Below, in pieces: positions 41,413 through 54,200 of a stretch of DNA of 64,000 nt; the stretch's first letter is position 1; each line of letters opens with the position of its first letter. Position numbers and translations under genes: made by a program. The stretch is from Volutella citrinella (lineage: Eukaryota; Ascomycota; Sordariomycetes; Hypocreales; Nectriaceae). The DNA lies in contig JAWZSP010000001.1 in the NCBI GenBank assembly GCA_034401135.1, positions 3,906,001 through 3,970,000 of the forward strand. The letters run 5' to 3'. Under the pieces are notes generated by a model that ran no database searches, had not been told where the DNA came from, and worked only from the letters and a program-made list of their open reading frames with translations.

Positions 41413-43579
41413 TCAGTCATGGCGTCCGCTGCGAGAGCTCTTGCTTTTAGACTTGCTGGAGCTAGAGCTCGAGCTGGAGCTCTTGGACGACCGTCGCCTG
41501 GCATTGAGCTTCTTCAACTCATGGTCAACGACAAGGGCACAGAGCATGCCATCGATCCCCGTCTTGGACTTTTGTAGGGATTCGTCTATTCCGGTCAGCA
41601 CTCATAGCCAATGTGGGCCATAACGTGGGGTACTAACATAGGCTGGTTCTGTTGTTCATCATCTCCTTGGCGTACTTGTGGATTCGCCGGCTTTGGCACG
41701 CCCTGGAAGGGTAAGGCGGCTTCAGCCAGTCCAGAGACATCTCAAGGCTCTTCTTTGTCCGGAACTCGTAGTGGTAAAAGATGGCCAGCAGAGGCAAGAA
41801 TCCATCCGTCAGGTACTGGAATGTCTTCATGGTGTGGTCTACATTTTTTTTGGACATGGTCAGCGAGCTGCACGTAAAAGCACTATCAAGACGACCAAAA
41901 CTCACGGATCAGGCCCTCGTCGCCGGTGACTTGAGCGCTCGAGACCTCGGCATCGAGAGCAGGAACGATTTCTCTGTAGATCAGGATCAACTGCCACATG
42001 CTGGCCCAGATTGCCATCTTCTCCTGCGGCTTGACGGTGCCTTGCTGGGCGAGGCAATCATCCAGCCTCTTCAGGACGTCATGCTCAAGAGACTCGAGAG
42101 ACTTGCGGGCAATGTTCCTAATCTCTGCCTGGACGGTCAGGGGCAACGTCACGAGCTTCTTGGATGGATCGATGCACAAAAACGAAGGAGTCTTCCAGAT
42201 TCTGAAGAAGCAGTTCATCTTGTGCACCATCGTGACCAGGTCGTGCTACATTGATGTCAGCCACACAACTCTGTAGCCTTGAGGGAGTGACTTGGGTGAG
42301 GAGCCGGGATGGGCGGTCGGGGTTTCACGCTTACCTTGGGGAGTCCTTGGCCATCTTCCGAGTAGGCAAGCAAGAAGTTTTGCAGGGCGTGATCGAAGCG
42401 GGAGCTCTTCTCTACCCTGATCTGAGCCTCGACCCATCTCTGGAGCTGGTCGTAGAGAGGTGTAACCATGTCACGCGCAAGCGCCGCCTTCCGAGGGTTC
42501 TCCTCGGTTCCATCGTGGGACCTGTAGACCTGGATAGTTGCCATGAGAGTGGCAGAACCAGTGTCCTTGGTCAGGTAGATGGCAATCTCTCTCCGCTTGC
42601 CCGCGAAGAAGCGAGGCTCTGACAAGAGTCGTTCCTCTTCCATGGGGTTCACGGACCAGATGTCTAGAAATGATGTCTTAGATTCCTACCCCACACCAAT
42701 GAGAGACATGGGGAGTGCTTCAACCTACCACCGATTCTGCCAATCATGGGCCAGGCCATGCCCGGGGTGGTACGGGTACAGACCATGTGGGAGTGGATCG
42801 GGAATGCCTTCCGACAGGTGGGACAAACACCATTCTCCTGGCACTGTATTGGATGGGTTAGCTTAACAGCTATTTTGGGGGACGGAGGAGGGTGGTTGGC
42901 TCACACGAGTCTTGGAGACACGGCAGGGTAGACAAGCTCCGTTCTTTCGAACGTCTGCTGTCTGGTCGGGGTCGACAAGCTGCCGCCGACGCTCGACGTT
43001 GTTTCCAGACCGTCGTCTCTTGAGGCCCGAGCCATGCTCCAGAGGTCGACGAGACATGTCTTCCTGAACCTGGAGGCTTGGTGGGTACCCTCGGTGCGCC
43101 ATCTTGCCAGGGTCTGTCTGGGGATAGGTCCACTCATCATCCTGAGCCTGAACCTCTCGGAGGCTGAACTCGGGACGGCGACGGATGTCCTCAGGCTTGT
43201 CAAAGTAGACAGACCCTGAGTGGTCAGACGGGGAGGTGCTCCCACCCTGGATCAGCTCCGGCGGCGTCCTACCCGAGTAATCAGATGGACTAGCGGCCGG
43301 ATCTTCAGGGGGGTAAGAGGTCTGCATCCTTAGAAACTCTGCTCCTAGTCTATCGACGGAGAGGTTGTCAATGACTGCGGGGATCTCTGTGATGATCTTG
43401 TTCAGGTCCCTGTAGGTTGACCGGCTGGGGTAGGGGGAGCCGATGTCTGAGGCCCGGGTAGAGTCACAGTAGCGCTGCCAGTCAAAGAAGAAGTCAAAGA
43501 GCTCATTATCCAGATCCGGGGAAGTGGAAAGACGCAGGTTTTCTTGACCTATCTGGGAAAAGTCCCTGAACGTATCCAT
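41413..43579 (-). CDS. Zn2Cys6 transcription factor with unusual last-Cys spacing (paralog 1)
   Basis: Six exons, complement(41413..41585, 41638..41838, 41906..42245, 42335..42663, 42729..42843, 42905..43579), give 610 residues with every join in frame. Residues 1-210 are acidic and Ser/Pro-rich (start MDTFRDFSQIG; an ATG further up would need another exon). The zinc cluster spans the first intron: CLPCRVSKTR|CQENGVCPTC then RKAFPIHSHMVC, spacing C-x2-C-x6-C-x5-C-x2-C-x11-C. The last gap of 11 is longer than the usual 6-9. A helical regulatory region follows and the protein ends in a Ser/Lys-rich tail (KSSSSSSSSSKSKSKSSRSG). It should bind DNA and control transcription; targets are unknown. 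The third-exon donor is ambiguous by three nucleotides (42729 or 42732). Confidence 0.88.
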
Positions 43580-44197
43580 GTTGATATCCGTGTAAGTCAC
43601 GGGGATCTGGTGGAACCTTGGCTCACTGTTTCGGCGAATTGAAGACCGCAGCTCTCTCGTCAGATGGCGATAAGGTGAAGATGCCCAATGTGCCAGATGC
43701 TTGTGTAAGATTGAGCGATTCAGAGACGCAGTCTGGCACCAGAAGGTTATTATTTGGCGTCCATGGAGGCTCATGGTGAACACTTTCAACTTACACCCTC
43801 CCGGAAGCTGCATTTTCGGTGAATCCCAGGGTGTTGATTGGCTGGATGGTTAGCAGGACTCCGCTGCCCTGCTGCCATTGGCCTTTGTCAAGTCCAATCC
43901 ACCCCCTGTTCGCCCATTCAGCATCCCTGCACTCACCGAAAATGCCATCGGATCACGAGAAATGTCATGTGAGGCCAACGTCTGGCTAGAGAGTGTCGAT
44001 ATGAAATCCCGAAATTTGCATGAGACGGGCATCAATGGCGCTGGGGGTGGACATCCGGGTTTGCATTCGGTGAAACATGCGTAAAGGAGTGGTTTTGGTT
44101 GTCGCAGCCCGCCATGGGTCAACCGTGGCGGCTTCGCCATGGCTTGAAGGGGGGTCATTGCGAGCAAGCCAATGCGTGGATGACCACGCCCCCCGAA
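43580..44197. other. intergenic region between the two zinc-cluster genes
   Basis: About 620 nt holding the promoter and leader of paralog 1 and the 3' end of paralog 2. The sequence just upstream of 43579 stays open in the same frame for a while (to 43813) and contains a possible GTAAGT donor near 43794, so a short upstream exon of paralog 1 is possible. Confidence 0.45.
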
Positions 44198-45999
44198 TCA
44201 TGAAGCAGAGAGTTGCTTGGGCTGGATCTCGGCTTCACGATCGAGTATCATGCGCCGGAGCAGCTGGTCCTCTGCTGCCGTCATCCATCGTGATTCCCGC
44301 TCTTGGCCACTGGTGAGTAAAAATGCAGGATATGGCAAACGGTGGAGCGGACTCACGAAAGTAAAAGCTCTCGGTGCGAAGATTGATGAAGGACTGCACT
44401 AGCTCGTCGTCGTCTTTGAGAAGCGCGCGTGTTGCAGCCACCCGCATGTCTGCATAAAGCGGGCTGGTGACGCGGAAGAGGGCTGCATATATGGACACAA
44501 GGTAGTGGTAGAAGTGAGTGCCGACCTCGAGCTTGCATTCGGGGAAGCCACTATAATCCTGGGGCACGTGGCACGGGAACTGCTGGAACGCGATGTAGGA
44601 TCGGACCAGCTTGCGGTACATGAGGATCAGACACCATAGGCTTGCCCAGAGTGCAAGCCCATTGGACTGCCCGATGCCCGCAGTACCAAAGCAAGTCTTC
44701 TCCAGCTCGATCAGCACTTCCTTTTCAATTGGCTGCGATGCTGCCTTGGAGATTTGGCCGAATTGGGTGTGCAGTGCGCAGGACGGGGCCGTCGTCGAAC
44801 CCTGCCCATCCACGCACAGCAGCAACCCCAGGCGGATCTTGTTCAGACAGTTCAGGTGATGGACCTTTCGGACAAGGTCGTGCTAGTAATAATGTTAGCC
44901 CTCATCTGCGCTACGCTGCGCTGCCATGTTTGCTGGGATTACCATTGGGAGATCCATGGGCGACTTGCTGTACTTCATGATGAACATGTCGATTGCCTGC
45001 TGAAACCCAATAGTCCTTGTATCCTGGAATGCGATGATGTCTTCCACCCATTTGACCAGATCTTGGGCCGGCGTTAAATGGGCCAGTGCGTATCGAGCAC
45101 TCTCCTCGCGGTGGAACTCAATATCGCCACCCACCTGGTTCATCACGACCCAACAGCATGTCCAGGGAGGAGACTTGTTCCCGAAATAGTCCTGAACTTC
45201 AAGCTGTATGACAGGATTGTCGACATAATCCATCGAGATGGCCACTTGTCGCGGCGGACCAAGATGAGTGGTGCCAGCGATCAGCTCCTCGTCCAAAAGG
45301 CGGGCGGTGTAGTCAATGTAATGAAGATCTACTGCCATGAGTTTCTTGAAAAGGGGGCCCGTGGGGTTGCCAGTTGCTGGATACTCACCACCCGAACTGA
45401 AGCGCATCTTGGTCAGCTTCTCCCTGATGCAGAGTTGAGGACCCAATGGTCCAGCAGCCCTCTCGCACCCCGAACATGGGTTTCCCACGCCGCACTGTCA
45501 AATCACCGTCATGTTAGACGCCCCCTGGCGAACGGAATACGGGAGGAACGGGAGCGACGGCTCAACATACAGAGATCCTGCGCATCTTGCAGCGGAAACA
45601 AGCCCCCGTCTTGCGGACCTGTGCAACCTCTAGCCGTCTCCTCTCGTTGAAATCTTTCCTCTTCTTCTTGACCCCGTTGGGATGCGATGGATTGGACGGA
45701 AAACAGATGACGGAATACTCGGGCAGGGTGGTGCCTCTGGATGTGGTCCTTCTCCGGGGTTTGAGGCTGGTGGGCGTCGGGACTCCGTCTTGTGTAAGTG
45801 ACATGCATGTTTCATCAGTCTGTCCCTGCTGGTTGGAGGGTCTGGGTGCGTTGCAGGTCTCCCCCAACGGCACTAGTTCCTCTCCACCCGTCTCCGGAAG
45901 TGTGTCTTGACGGAGGCAGTCGAGATCGAGCCACTTGCCGAGGTCATCATCAGCCGGGCCCTCGATAGAACCCTCATTTGGAAACATGTCCTTGGGCAT
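44198..45999 (-). CDS. Zn2Cys6 transcription factor with unusual last-Cys spacing (paralog 2)
   Basis: Four exons, complement(44198..44301, 44357..44882, 44943..45494, 45571..45999), give 536 residues. Start is MPKDMFPNEG. The cluster is CFRCKMRRIS|CGVGNPCSGC then ERAAGPLGPQLC, again C-x2-C-x6-C-x5-C-x2-C-x11-C, with an intron at the same place as in paralog 1 (before Cys 3). A second shared junction precedes HDLVRKVHHLNC (HDLVTMVHKMNC in paralog 1). The last intron is read with an AAG acceptor (44302-44304) because that gives a long charged helix, WMTAAEDQLLRRMILDREAE, matching paralog 1's end. An alternative CAG acceptor 10 nt earlier would end the protein after ten residues. Likely a DNA-binding regulator with unknown targets. 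Confidence 0.86.
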
Positions 46000-47525
46000 T
46001 TCCGAGTTTGTGGACTAAGCCGGGGGTGGCACAGTAATTTTATCGAGATCCAGGCGAGTTTTTGGATTATCTTATCGTGATGATTGCCATCCCAAGCCAA
46101 CTGACAGGCATTGTCACCATCTAAACATCTAACAGCGGTAATATCTGTGGGGCGAAACCCGATGACTAATGCAGAGTATCCGGTTGATTGGGATGGCCGC
46201 ATATCCTACTCGGTGAGCTTCAATCTGCCAAAAGAGGGAATATACAATCACATGACCTTTGCGTCACGTTGTCCTGCCATATCCACGCATTTCCACATTA
46301 CCCAGAGGTGGGGGGGCATGACATAAAATCTTAAGGTGCATGCGTTGTGTTCGATGTCAATAGCCACGCCCTTTGCAGCCATGGTTTGACTCCAGTTTGG
46401 CAGGTCTGGGCAGTAAATGTCGCTAGGGGCAACAAAACAGGAGATACTACAAAGTAGCAGGACACAGGGTAACCAGTGGGCCAGAGCGCATAGCTCAACA
46501 TTGGTTCCAGCTGACTCAACTCATCCGCAACGACGGAGGGTTCATACAGACTGCCGGTACTGCTGGGGACCGGTTCTGGGCAGAGGCAGAACCATGACCC
46601 CTTCTCGTTCAGCTGTGGCTGCGGTCCTCATCTGTTACATTCCCTGTTTTCAATCTATTAAGTTAGTAGGCTATGGGCGGGTTGGTCGCACAGGCGGGTC
46701 TTCAAAAGCGATTCCACTAGTCCGTAATTACTACGTGCAATAGAGGCAAACGCCCCAAGAGACAGACAAGGTGGACTTGGGAGTATTCTCACACAATGCG
46801 AAACTTGGGGCACCCTCATGGTGTTGAACGTAGATGACGGTGACTAAAAACATGCACTTTCGGAGGTGTAGCTACTGTTAAAGGGTGTATTGTGACACAT
46901 ATCGCACTTCAGCAGTCCTGCAAATATCGGCAACACGATCGATATCGGCGGCGGCCCGCCGGAAGTATTGATAATGGTCTGGTGTCGTGGAGGCAATAGT
47001 GTGATTCGAAGGTGCTAGTCAAACATCTAACTCAGGGACCAGCGCCTTCACGGGATCGCGGAAGCGGCGGCTGTCTAAGTCATTTCCTAGGGGTATTGGG
47101 CCGTGCAGAGCTTCTTGGAACGCTGGCTGGACAGCTTGATAGACTACAGGTTGCACAAGCGTCATTGTGCATACACGCTGTGTCGATCGCGTGGCGAGTG
47201 TTGGAAAATGGAAGCCAAACTCGCTCATCAGCCAAGTTAGCGCTGCCGGGATACTGCGAAGGACCAGTAAAGCTGCGGGGAACTCGCTGGAGCAGACAGT
47301 TGAGTGACCGCTGGAAGGAACAACGAATGAGGGGGTTATGGTATGAAGAACTACTGGACCCTCCCCCGCAGGAATTGTCAGTAGCAAGAATTCCTTGTTG
47401 CTCCAGCATTGGCTCACACTCATGCCGTTTGAAGAGGGAAGAATTGCCACGACTGGATAAAAGTGATAACGCCCGAGATGCCGGCCAGGGGCATGTGACT
47501 GCCTGAATTAGAGCTGCTGGCAACA

Positions 47526-47545
47526 AAAAAAAAAAAAAAAAAAAG
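47526..47545. repeat. poly(A) tract
   Basis: An uninterrupted run of about 20 A residues on the plus strand in the gene-free stretch. It could be a slippage tract or the tail of an old retrocopy inserted on the plus strand. No target-site duplication or upstream coding remnant was recognised. Confidence 0.75.
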
Positions 47546-48528
47546 GCCAAAAAGAGACAGGATCGCGACAGCCACCCAAGCCACCCGACCCTTCCGCTGT
47601 GTCTGATGTACCTGCCGGAACGGTACGTACTGGATGAAACGTGAAACACACCAACCATTCCGAGCTGGCACTCGTGGGGTTGTCGGTTGGCTGTCAAGCC
47701 TCGCCACAGGAACCTGGCAGCGGCTGGCTGAGTGAGAAACGCCCTGCCAAGATCAGCTCAGCCGTAGGACCCAAGGCGTCAATGTTTTCGGGGTCCCCAT
47801 TCAGGTGACAGCAACACCTCGTATGTACGAACTCTGGAGCGGCATTGGCAACTTGGCAGAGTCGCGCATGCTATAATTAATTCCTCCATGCCATTCACTC
47901 GCCTCACCCGATTGCTTAGCGCCCCATGTGACGGGCTACTGGGGCTGGCGCGTCTCGTACTGTCTCGGAGTCTGGACAGAAATGCACACTAGTCGACACG
48001 ACACGACGCTGCTCCGGCCGGTTCCTGACTCCTTAGGCGATACCGAAGCACGGGCTGTGTTCCATACGCTACGATCAATCTTCCATCCAACCTTCCAATT
48101 CCTTAAATCCTGCGGCAACGGCGGTGGGGGGCGGGCTCCCAGATACGAGCAAAGCCAGGGCGCTGGGAAAGCGAGGGATGAGGAACGACAGACGATTCGA
48201 GATGGGCTCTCGAGAGGATGCGGGCATGCACATCCCGTTGGCCTTGGACCGCTGGGAACCACTCGCTCGCCATCGGCCTGAGTTTTTGCATGTTTGAGGG
48301 TCCAGTCGTCGCCACCCTAGTCGGAGCAAGCACCCACAGTTCTCGTTGAAAAGGGTGGTCGCTTTTCTCATGCCGAGAACCCTGCCTGCGTCAAACGGTT
48401 GCAATGGATTAGCCGCCTGGGGCACCCAGGTTCTCTTGATCGTGCAATTACCGACGGCACAGAAGGGGCATGGGGTTTCATTCAGATAATTGATGGCCTG
48501 AGAAGAGAGTGAGACATGGCCCTCAATG

Positions 48529-48561
48529 AACACGGCGAGAACACGGCGAGAACACGGCGAG
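48529..48561. repeat. three tandem copies of an 11-nt unit
   Basis: AACACGGCGAG repeated three times without change, followed by a partial fourth copy start. It sits in the gene-free stretch. It is a small minisatellite. Confidence 0.9.
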
Positions 48562-51290
48562 AGCGGCCGGCCACTGCCAATGAGGGCAATTAGTACGCCG
48601 TACTTAGTCAATGCGCTTTCTCGAAGGCTCATGTTCCTGCGCAACTGGCAGTGCGTGGCAGGGCCACAAGCGTTTGGGCTCTCGTCGATCCCTTCAAGGA
48701 TCTGGGCCAATCCCACTCGCCCCGTTGTGGCCCCTCCGTACCGCTTGCTCCGTACCAGCTAGTCCGTACGGTATGCACCGTACCGCGCCTCCCTGCCTAG
48801 CGCCGGGGGAGCTGGCAACCCGACTCCCGAGTCCCAGGGACACCGGGCACCCACCTCGCCTACCACTCGCCCCAGCAGTGGTAAGGTGGTGACGACACCG
48901 AGCCCCGGATGCCGAGCGCAACTGGCGCCGTCGTATGAATTTGTCGCCATGTGTCTCGTCGGACCCTCCGGCTGCTGCAGGCTCATCTTGCGCTGCAATC
49001 CGGTCCAGAAGGAGCTGGCCGATGCGTTCTGGACCCTCGCGGTCGGGCTATGGCACGAAAGCCACCTGCCTATGCGGGCAGGGCCATGTAATGCATGTTG
49101 GGACTTGGGGCTCAGGTGGGAGGGGATACGGGGCAGTGAGTGAGATGGTGACATTGGTGAGACCGTGAGATGCTCCGCTGAGTGCCTATTTTTATGCATG
49201 GGGAACGGGAGCCTGGTGTCCCTGGCTCGGGTTGTTTTTTATTATTCTTGTCCCTTGTGCACTGGGTTCCACTTGTCCAAACCTGTTCCTCAGGCGCGGG
49301 TCCAGGGGAGGTGGCCCGTACACAAGTCGTAAATACAGTGCTCGTGCGGACCTCTGTACTACTACTAGTATTCACAACGAGAATGGCAATAATTAGATGG
49401 GATGGGGGTCATGGGCGTCCACTGAAGAAGATTCCTAATTCCCTGAATACCTATCTTACCGCTCAGTGCCACTTGCCTGACTGCTTACCTGAGGTAATGA
49501 GTGGGAACATGAGCCACTGCTGATTTTCAGTGATGCTACCTGACATTTATTACTGAAGCACAGCATCATTTCGGCATTCGCCATGGCCGCGTCGCATTCA
49601 ACACAGTGCCGGACAGAGACAGGCGTGTGTTGGATCCACATCAGCACGTAATTCTAGGCAAGTAATAGCTGCTTCGCTTGGCTGGCCTGTTGGACGGGCG
49701 ACAAGTGTGAGCCCTGCATTGTGCATGTCTGTCTTGCTTTTCTCATCTCAGCGGGTGCTGTTCCGCGTCTCGCATATGAGAAATTGAGGCCTCGCCCATG
49801 ACAATTACCTCTCTCTCTCTCGCGCTCGCTCGCTCACTGCCTCCCTCACATCAGCAGTCCCCGCCTCAAGTGCTGGCTCTGCTGGACGTTGATCTCGTCA
49901 TCTCCACTCCTCAGCTCCTCAGGCCCCTTTCGCTCCGTCGTATGTAATACTACCAGGCCTGGGCTGAGGAGGCCATGGCAGCGCAGGGCCCGCCCATCAC
50001 ACACTGGCCAGGAAATCCCACTTTGCTGGCGTCGAACCCCAGCTACGGACGGTGCACCTGCGACACCCAGAGCAGAAGCTCGAGCCAGTGCATCCCAGGC
50101 CGCTGTGCTTCAAAATCTCATCTGGGCGGGTGAGACAACCGAAGATGAGCTTGCCCTGAGGGGGATAGAGCAGCAAGGCATGGACGTAATAATGGGTATC
50201 ATTTACCCTGACAGAGGTGATGACCTACAACCTACATACTAGTTGTACCTCATGTACCCGCAAATACTACTACGGGGCAGGTACATGTGCTGCCACTGCC
50301 TCCCGCACAACAGTGGATCCTTCTTGCGCAGGACGGTTGGACTGTCTCTGGATGCAGGTGCTCGCCCGCGGCGCAGCCATTGTGGTGCAATGGGCAGTGG
50401 CCTGGGAATTAGCTGTCCAGTCGCTCCTCCCGTCCTCATCGCTGCTGGAACTCATTATGATTCCTACTCCAGCAACGATAGCCTCCTCCCTCTCCTGTCT
50501 CTCGTCACATCCTTTGCGAACTACTTGGGCACGACTAGCCCCCTGGGCCTAGGCGAGAAAGGAGAGAAAAAAATAGGGCCCTTGAGTTCTCAGCCAACGT
50601 CATCGCAGCCCCACCAACTCCCGAGCCCCCGAGCCGTTGATCCAGAGACAGACGCCGTCCCGTTCGGTCACCCACACGACAAGCCCGCCTGCGCTGCACG
50701 CCGCAGCACGTCACAAACTCACTCATACTTTGCAAGCCTCCGCCTCGCCCACCTTCCGAAGTGAAGAAGTGAAGTGCATACGTGCGTATTACGATTCCCA
50801 CAGACCAGGGCCCCCGCCGCCCATCCCATTCTCCTCTTTTCCCCCGAGCCCGCGCCTGAGCCAAGCCCTTTAGGGGGGGAGACGACCTAGCTGCGGCCAG
50901 CCAGACTCGTCCTCCTACGTGCGTGTGCGTGCGCGTTGGCAGTGTACGTAGTATACGGAGGGAGGGTACTGCTAGTAGGCGCTGTCGTGCTAATAGTGCA
51001 TGTACATGTGGTATGTGCCGTGGGATGGATGGTCATAGTGGCCCCGGTCGTCCTGAGCCTTGAGGGTCCCGTCCTGCAGGGAAGACCCGTGGCAGATCTG
51101 ACACGCCGCCACAGGCTCAGCACCACAGCCTGGCAAGCCTGGTCAACATACATAATGTGTTGCCCTCTCTTGACCCGCCACCAACCCTGCCCCGTCGTGC
51201 CTTGCCACTCTGGCTTTCCATCTTTAGCATCCTTTGCTGCACGTCGAGTTGGCCTTTGCTGGACGGGACCGTCATACTTGTTTTCTCAAG

Positions 51291-54200
51291 ATGACGTCGA
51301 GCAAGTCTTTCCGGGCCTCGATGCTGCCCTCTTCCCGTTCTTCTGTGTTCCGTACCAACACCGACCCGGAGCAGCCAGCCAACGGCGCTTCGCCCAAACG
51401 GATCTGGCACAAATCTAGCACCATCGACCTCTCCCAGCTCCGAGACGCCCCGCCTGCGACTGATCCCACCCCCGGGCCCCGAAGCGACGCTGTACCACAG
51501 AGCGGCATCAACCATTCAGATTCAGCGACGACCTTTCAGCAGCGTCAGCAGCAGAATCAGCAGGTCGAACCGCAACCCCTGCGCAAAAAGGACCGCCGAA
51601 AGTCAAAGACTTGGAGCAATCGCCTCTCCTCATTTCTCCCATCACTCATCCTCCCCACCACAGAGACCGTGCCCGTGGTGCCAAAGCAAGAGCAACAGGA
51701 GCAACAACCACAGCACCAGCACCACCAGCAGCCACAGTACCAGCAACAGCCTCAGCCCCAGCCTCAGCTGGCACCCGCCGCCCTACCGTCTCCCACTGCA
51801 AGTCCTGCTCCCACAAAAAACTCGCGCCCCAGCGACGACAGCATCTCCTCCTCCCACAGCGTCCTTGATCCTACCATCCGCCTAGCAGGAGATCCTCGGG
51901 ACAACGCGGGCATCGTTGCCCAACCCAGCAGACAGACGCCTCCGCAGAGCGGCCCTCCGAGCCCAGCGAGAACTCCCGTGCCCGACAACGAAATGGCCAT
52001 GGCTGCACCCAACCCGCAAATCGTGTTGCCAACTCCCCCACCCGCTTCGGAGCCCGCGCGGGGCAAGCTCAGCAAGCCAGAACCGCCGATGATGGCCCCG
52101 CCACCGCCCCCGGAGGCTCAACTTCCTCGAACAGATTCCGGCAATGGCAGCCTCAAGTCTTCCAAACTCCGCAAAGATATGCCAGAGGCCAGGCGAAGAA
52201 GCGGTTCCCTCCAGCATCTCGCCAACGAGTCCGTCCCGAACCTCCTCATACAGTCCCGAACAGGCTCGCCCGGTAACGAACTGCGCGGCCGTCGATCCTC
52301 CTCCACGCAGTCACCAACCGCTCGCAACAGCCAGAGCAAACAACGCATGTCGTCTACCCCTCTGAGCATCCGGCCGGGGTCGTCACAGGGCGACGTGAGC
52401 CAGAGCCCGACCCGCGGCCGGCTTCGCCGCAGCTGGATGCCCGGCGGCCGCTCGCGCTCAAACTCTGTCGACGTTAGCAACACTGGCTCCTCCTTCGCCT
52501 GGGTTCTGTCGGACGAGAACCACGCAGAGTACAACGTATCCTTCCTGAAAAACGCAGAGAAAGTGGGTTTTCGGCAATCTATGGATCATTTCAGGTCCGC
52601 GCTAATCGGCTGTCTTAGGTTCCTGAGCTCTGGAATGAGGGCGGCAACATCCTTGTCTACCTTCAACCCAAATCCAGCGGCTGCGGCCCCTCCTTCAAGG
52701 TTCCCGAGTTCACCATCAGCTCCTCATTCGCCTTCAACGACCTCATCCAGGCGGAGCGCGAAACGCCGATTGGGCGCTCCCGTGGCAGGAGCTTCGGCGG
52801 TCGGGACAGCCTGACTGCGGAGGATGCCTCTCGTCTTGGCTCGCCCGAGCTTTTCGATGACTATGCCGAGTTGAAGCTTTACCTTCCCGCTGCGCCCCCT
52901 TCGGGAGCCGGGCAGCTGTCACCAGCCACTGCGAATTCGAACGGCGACTTGGAGCGATTGGTTGCAATCAGAAATCTGTTCGCCTTCCTCACTGGCCAGC
53001 CCCTTGTAGCGACGAAGAGCCGCCCAACCAGCTTCCACGCCTTTGTTCAGATTGCCGCGCTGTTGCAGGAATTCAACTTTGTGGGCCTCGACGGAGCTTC
53101 GTTTGGCGACGCAGTAGACCTCAGCTTCAGCTTCTACATGGATCAGTTGGGCCTTGCCGATTGCCGGCACAGCCGAGAAAAGACGTTGGAGGCGCTCATC
53201 CTCGGCGAGCGCATGCGATGCACCGACCTCTACAATGAAGCCTTCGCCCATGCGGCGGGCAAGTACTCGGCCATCATGGATCTCCGGCTGCCTCTCTTCG
53301 AGCAAGTCACTCAGCACACACGACAGGCGCTCGAGAAGGCGCACTACGATCTGGTACAGCGACAACATAACGCAAACATCCACTTGGAACAGTTCGAGTT
53401 CCCCGCTCTCTTCTCTGGAATTGCCAACTCTACCTCTGTGCCGGAGATCAGAAAGGTGGGCTTCAAGGTGTGGAAAAGCTCCTTCGCCAGGATGCGCAGC
53501 TTCGTCCTCAGCCACTACAAGTCGTCCCTCGGTAGCTGGCCGCCCAAGGCCAGCAGCAAGAAGAATGCGTTCACGGAAAGCGGTCTCAACCGTCTGGTTC
53601 TCAAGATTCTCTATTCCGACATGTGCGCAATGTACGATTTGCTTGTCGACCGAACCAACCAGACGACGAGAATAATGGATGAAGTCCCGGCCATCTCGAC
53701 TGATCCCAGCAAGATGACCATGTCTGCCCTCCGCAACATCATGTCGGAATTCGATCGATCCAAGCCACCCGTTCTTCCGCCCGTCCCTTACGATTGTCCG
53801 CAGCTCCCTACGCCATCATCGATTCTGGAGACGTACAACACGATGCCCGCCAAGAAGCAGGCCAAGTTCGACAAGAAGATCAAGGAGCACGAACTTATCC
53901 TGATCCTCAACAAGGGCTACAACTACGACACCAACGCCATCAAGCTCCCGTTCTTGGACGCATTCAAACAGTTTGAGCTTCGCGAGGCAAGGGGCAAGAG
54001 CGCCCAGGAGATGGCCGATCAGCGAATTGGTTACTGGCTCTTCATGTATGTGACTATCCAGTCCCTCCCTGTCCTGGTCGTGGACGCCCCCGGAATCCAC
54101 TTCACCGATGGTGTCGAGTACTTCCTCTGCGAACCCCCCATGGGCAACCCGCCGTGGGTTGGCGATCGCCAGGTTCGAAAAATGTGGTATGAAGTTGCCG

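Larger units (their letters stand above)
46000..51290. other. large gene-free stretch
   Basis: About 5.3 kb between the starts of zinc-cluster paralog 2 (leftward) and the 1140-aa gene (rightward). No supportable gene was found. It holds a poly(A) run (47526-47545), an 11-nt triplicate repeat (48529-48561), a cluster of CCGTAC hexamers (48736-48783) and a CT/CG microsatellite (about 49809-49838). The last kilobase probably includes the promoter and leader of the 1140-aa gene. Confidence 0.55.

Noticed and set aside
41200..46000. Possible role of the two zinc-cluster genes as regulators of an adjacent cluster
   Set aside because: No biosynthetic or catabolic gene set lies next to them within the window.
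47012..47506. 164-codon plus-strand frame overlapping opposite-strand frames
   Set aside because: Three frames overlap here on both strands with similar composition, which indicates chance openness. No family signal.
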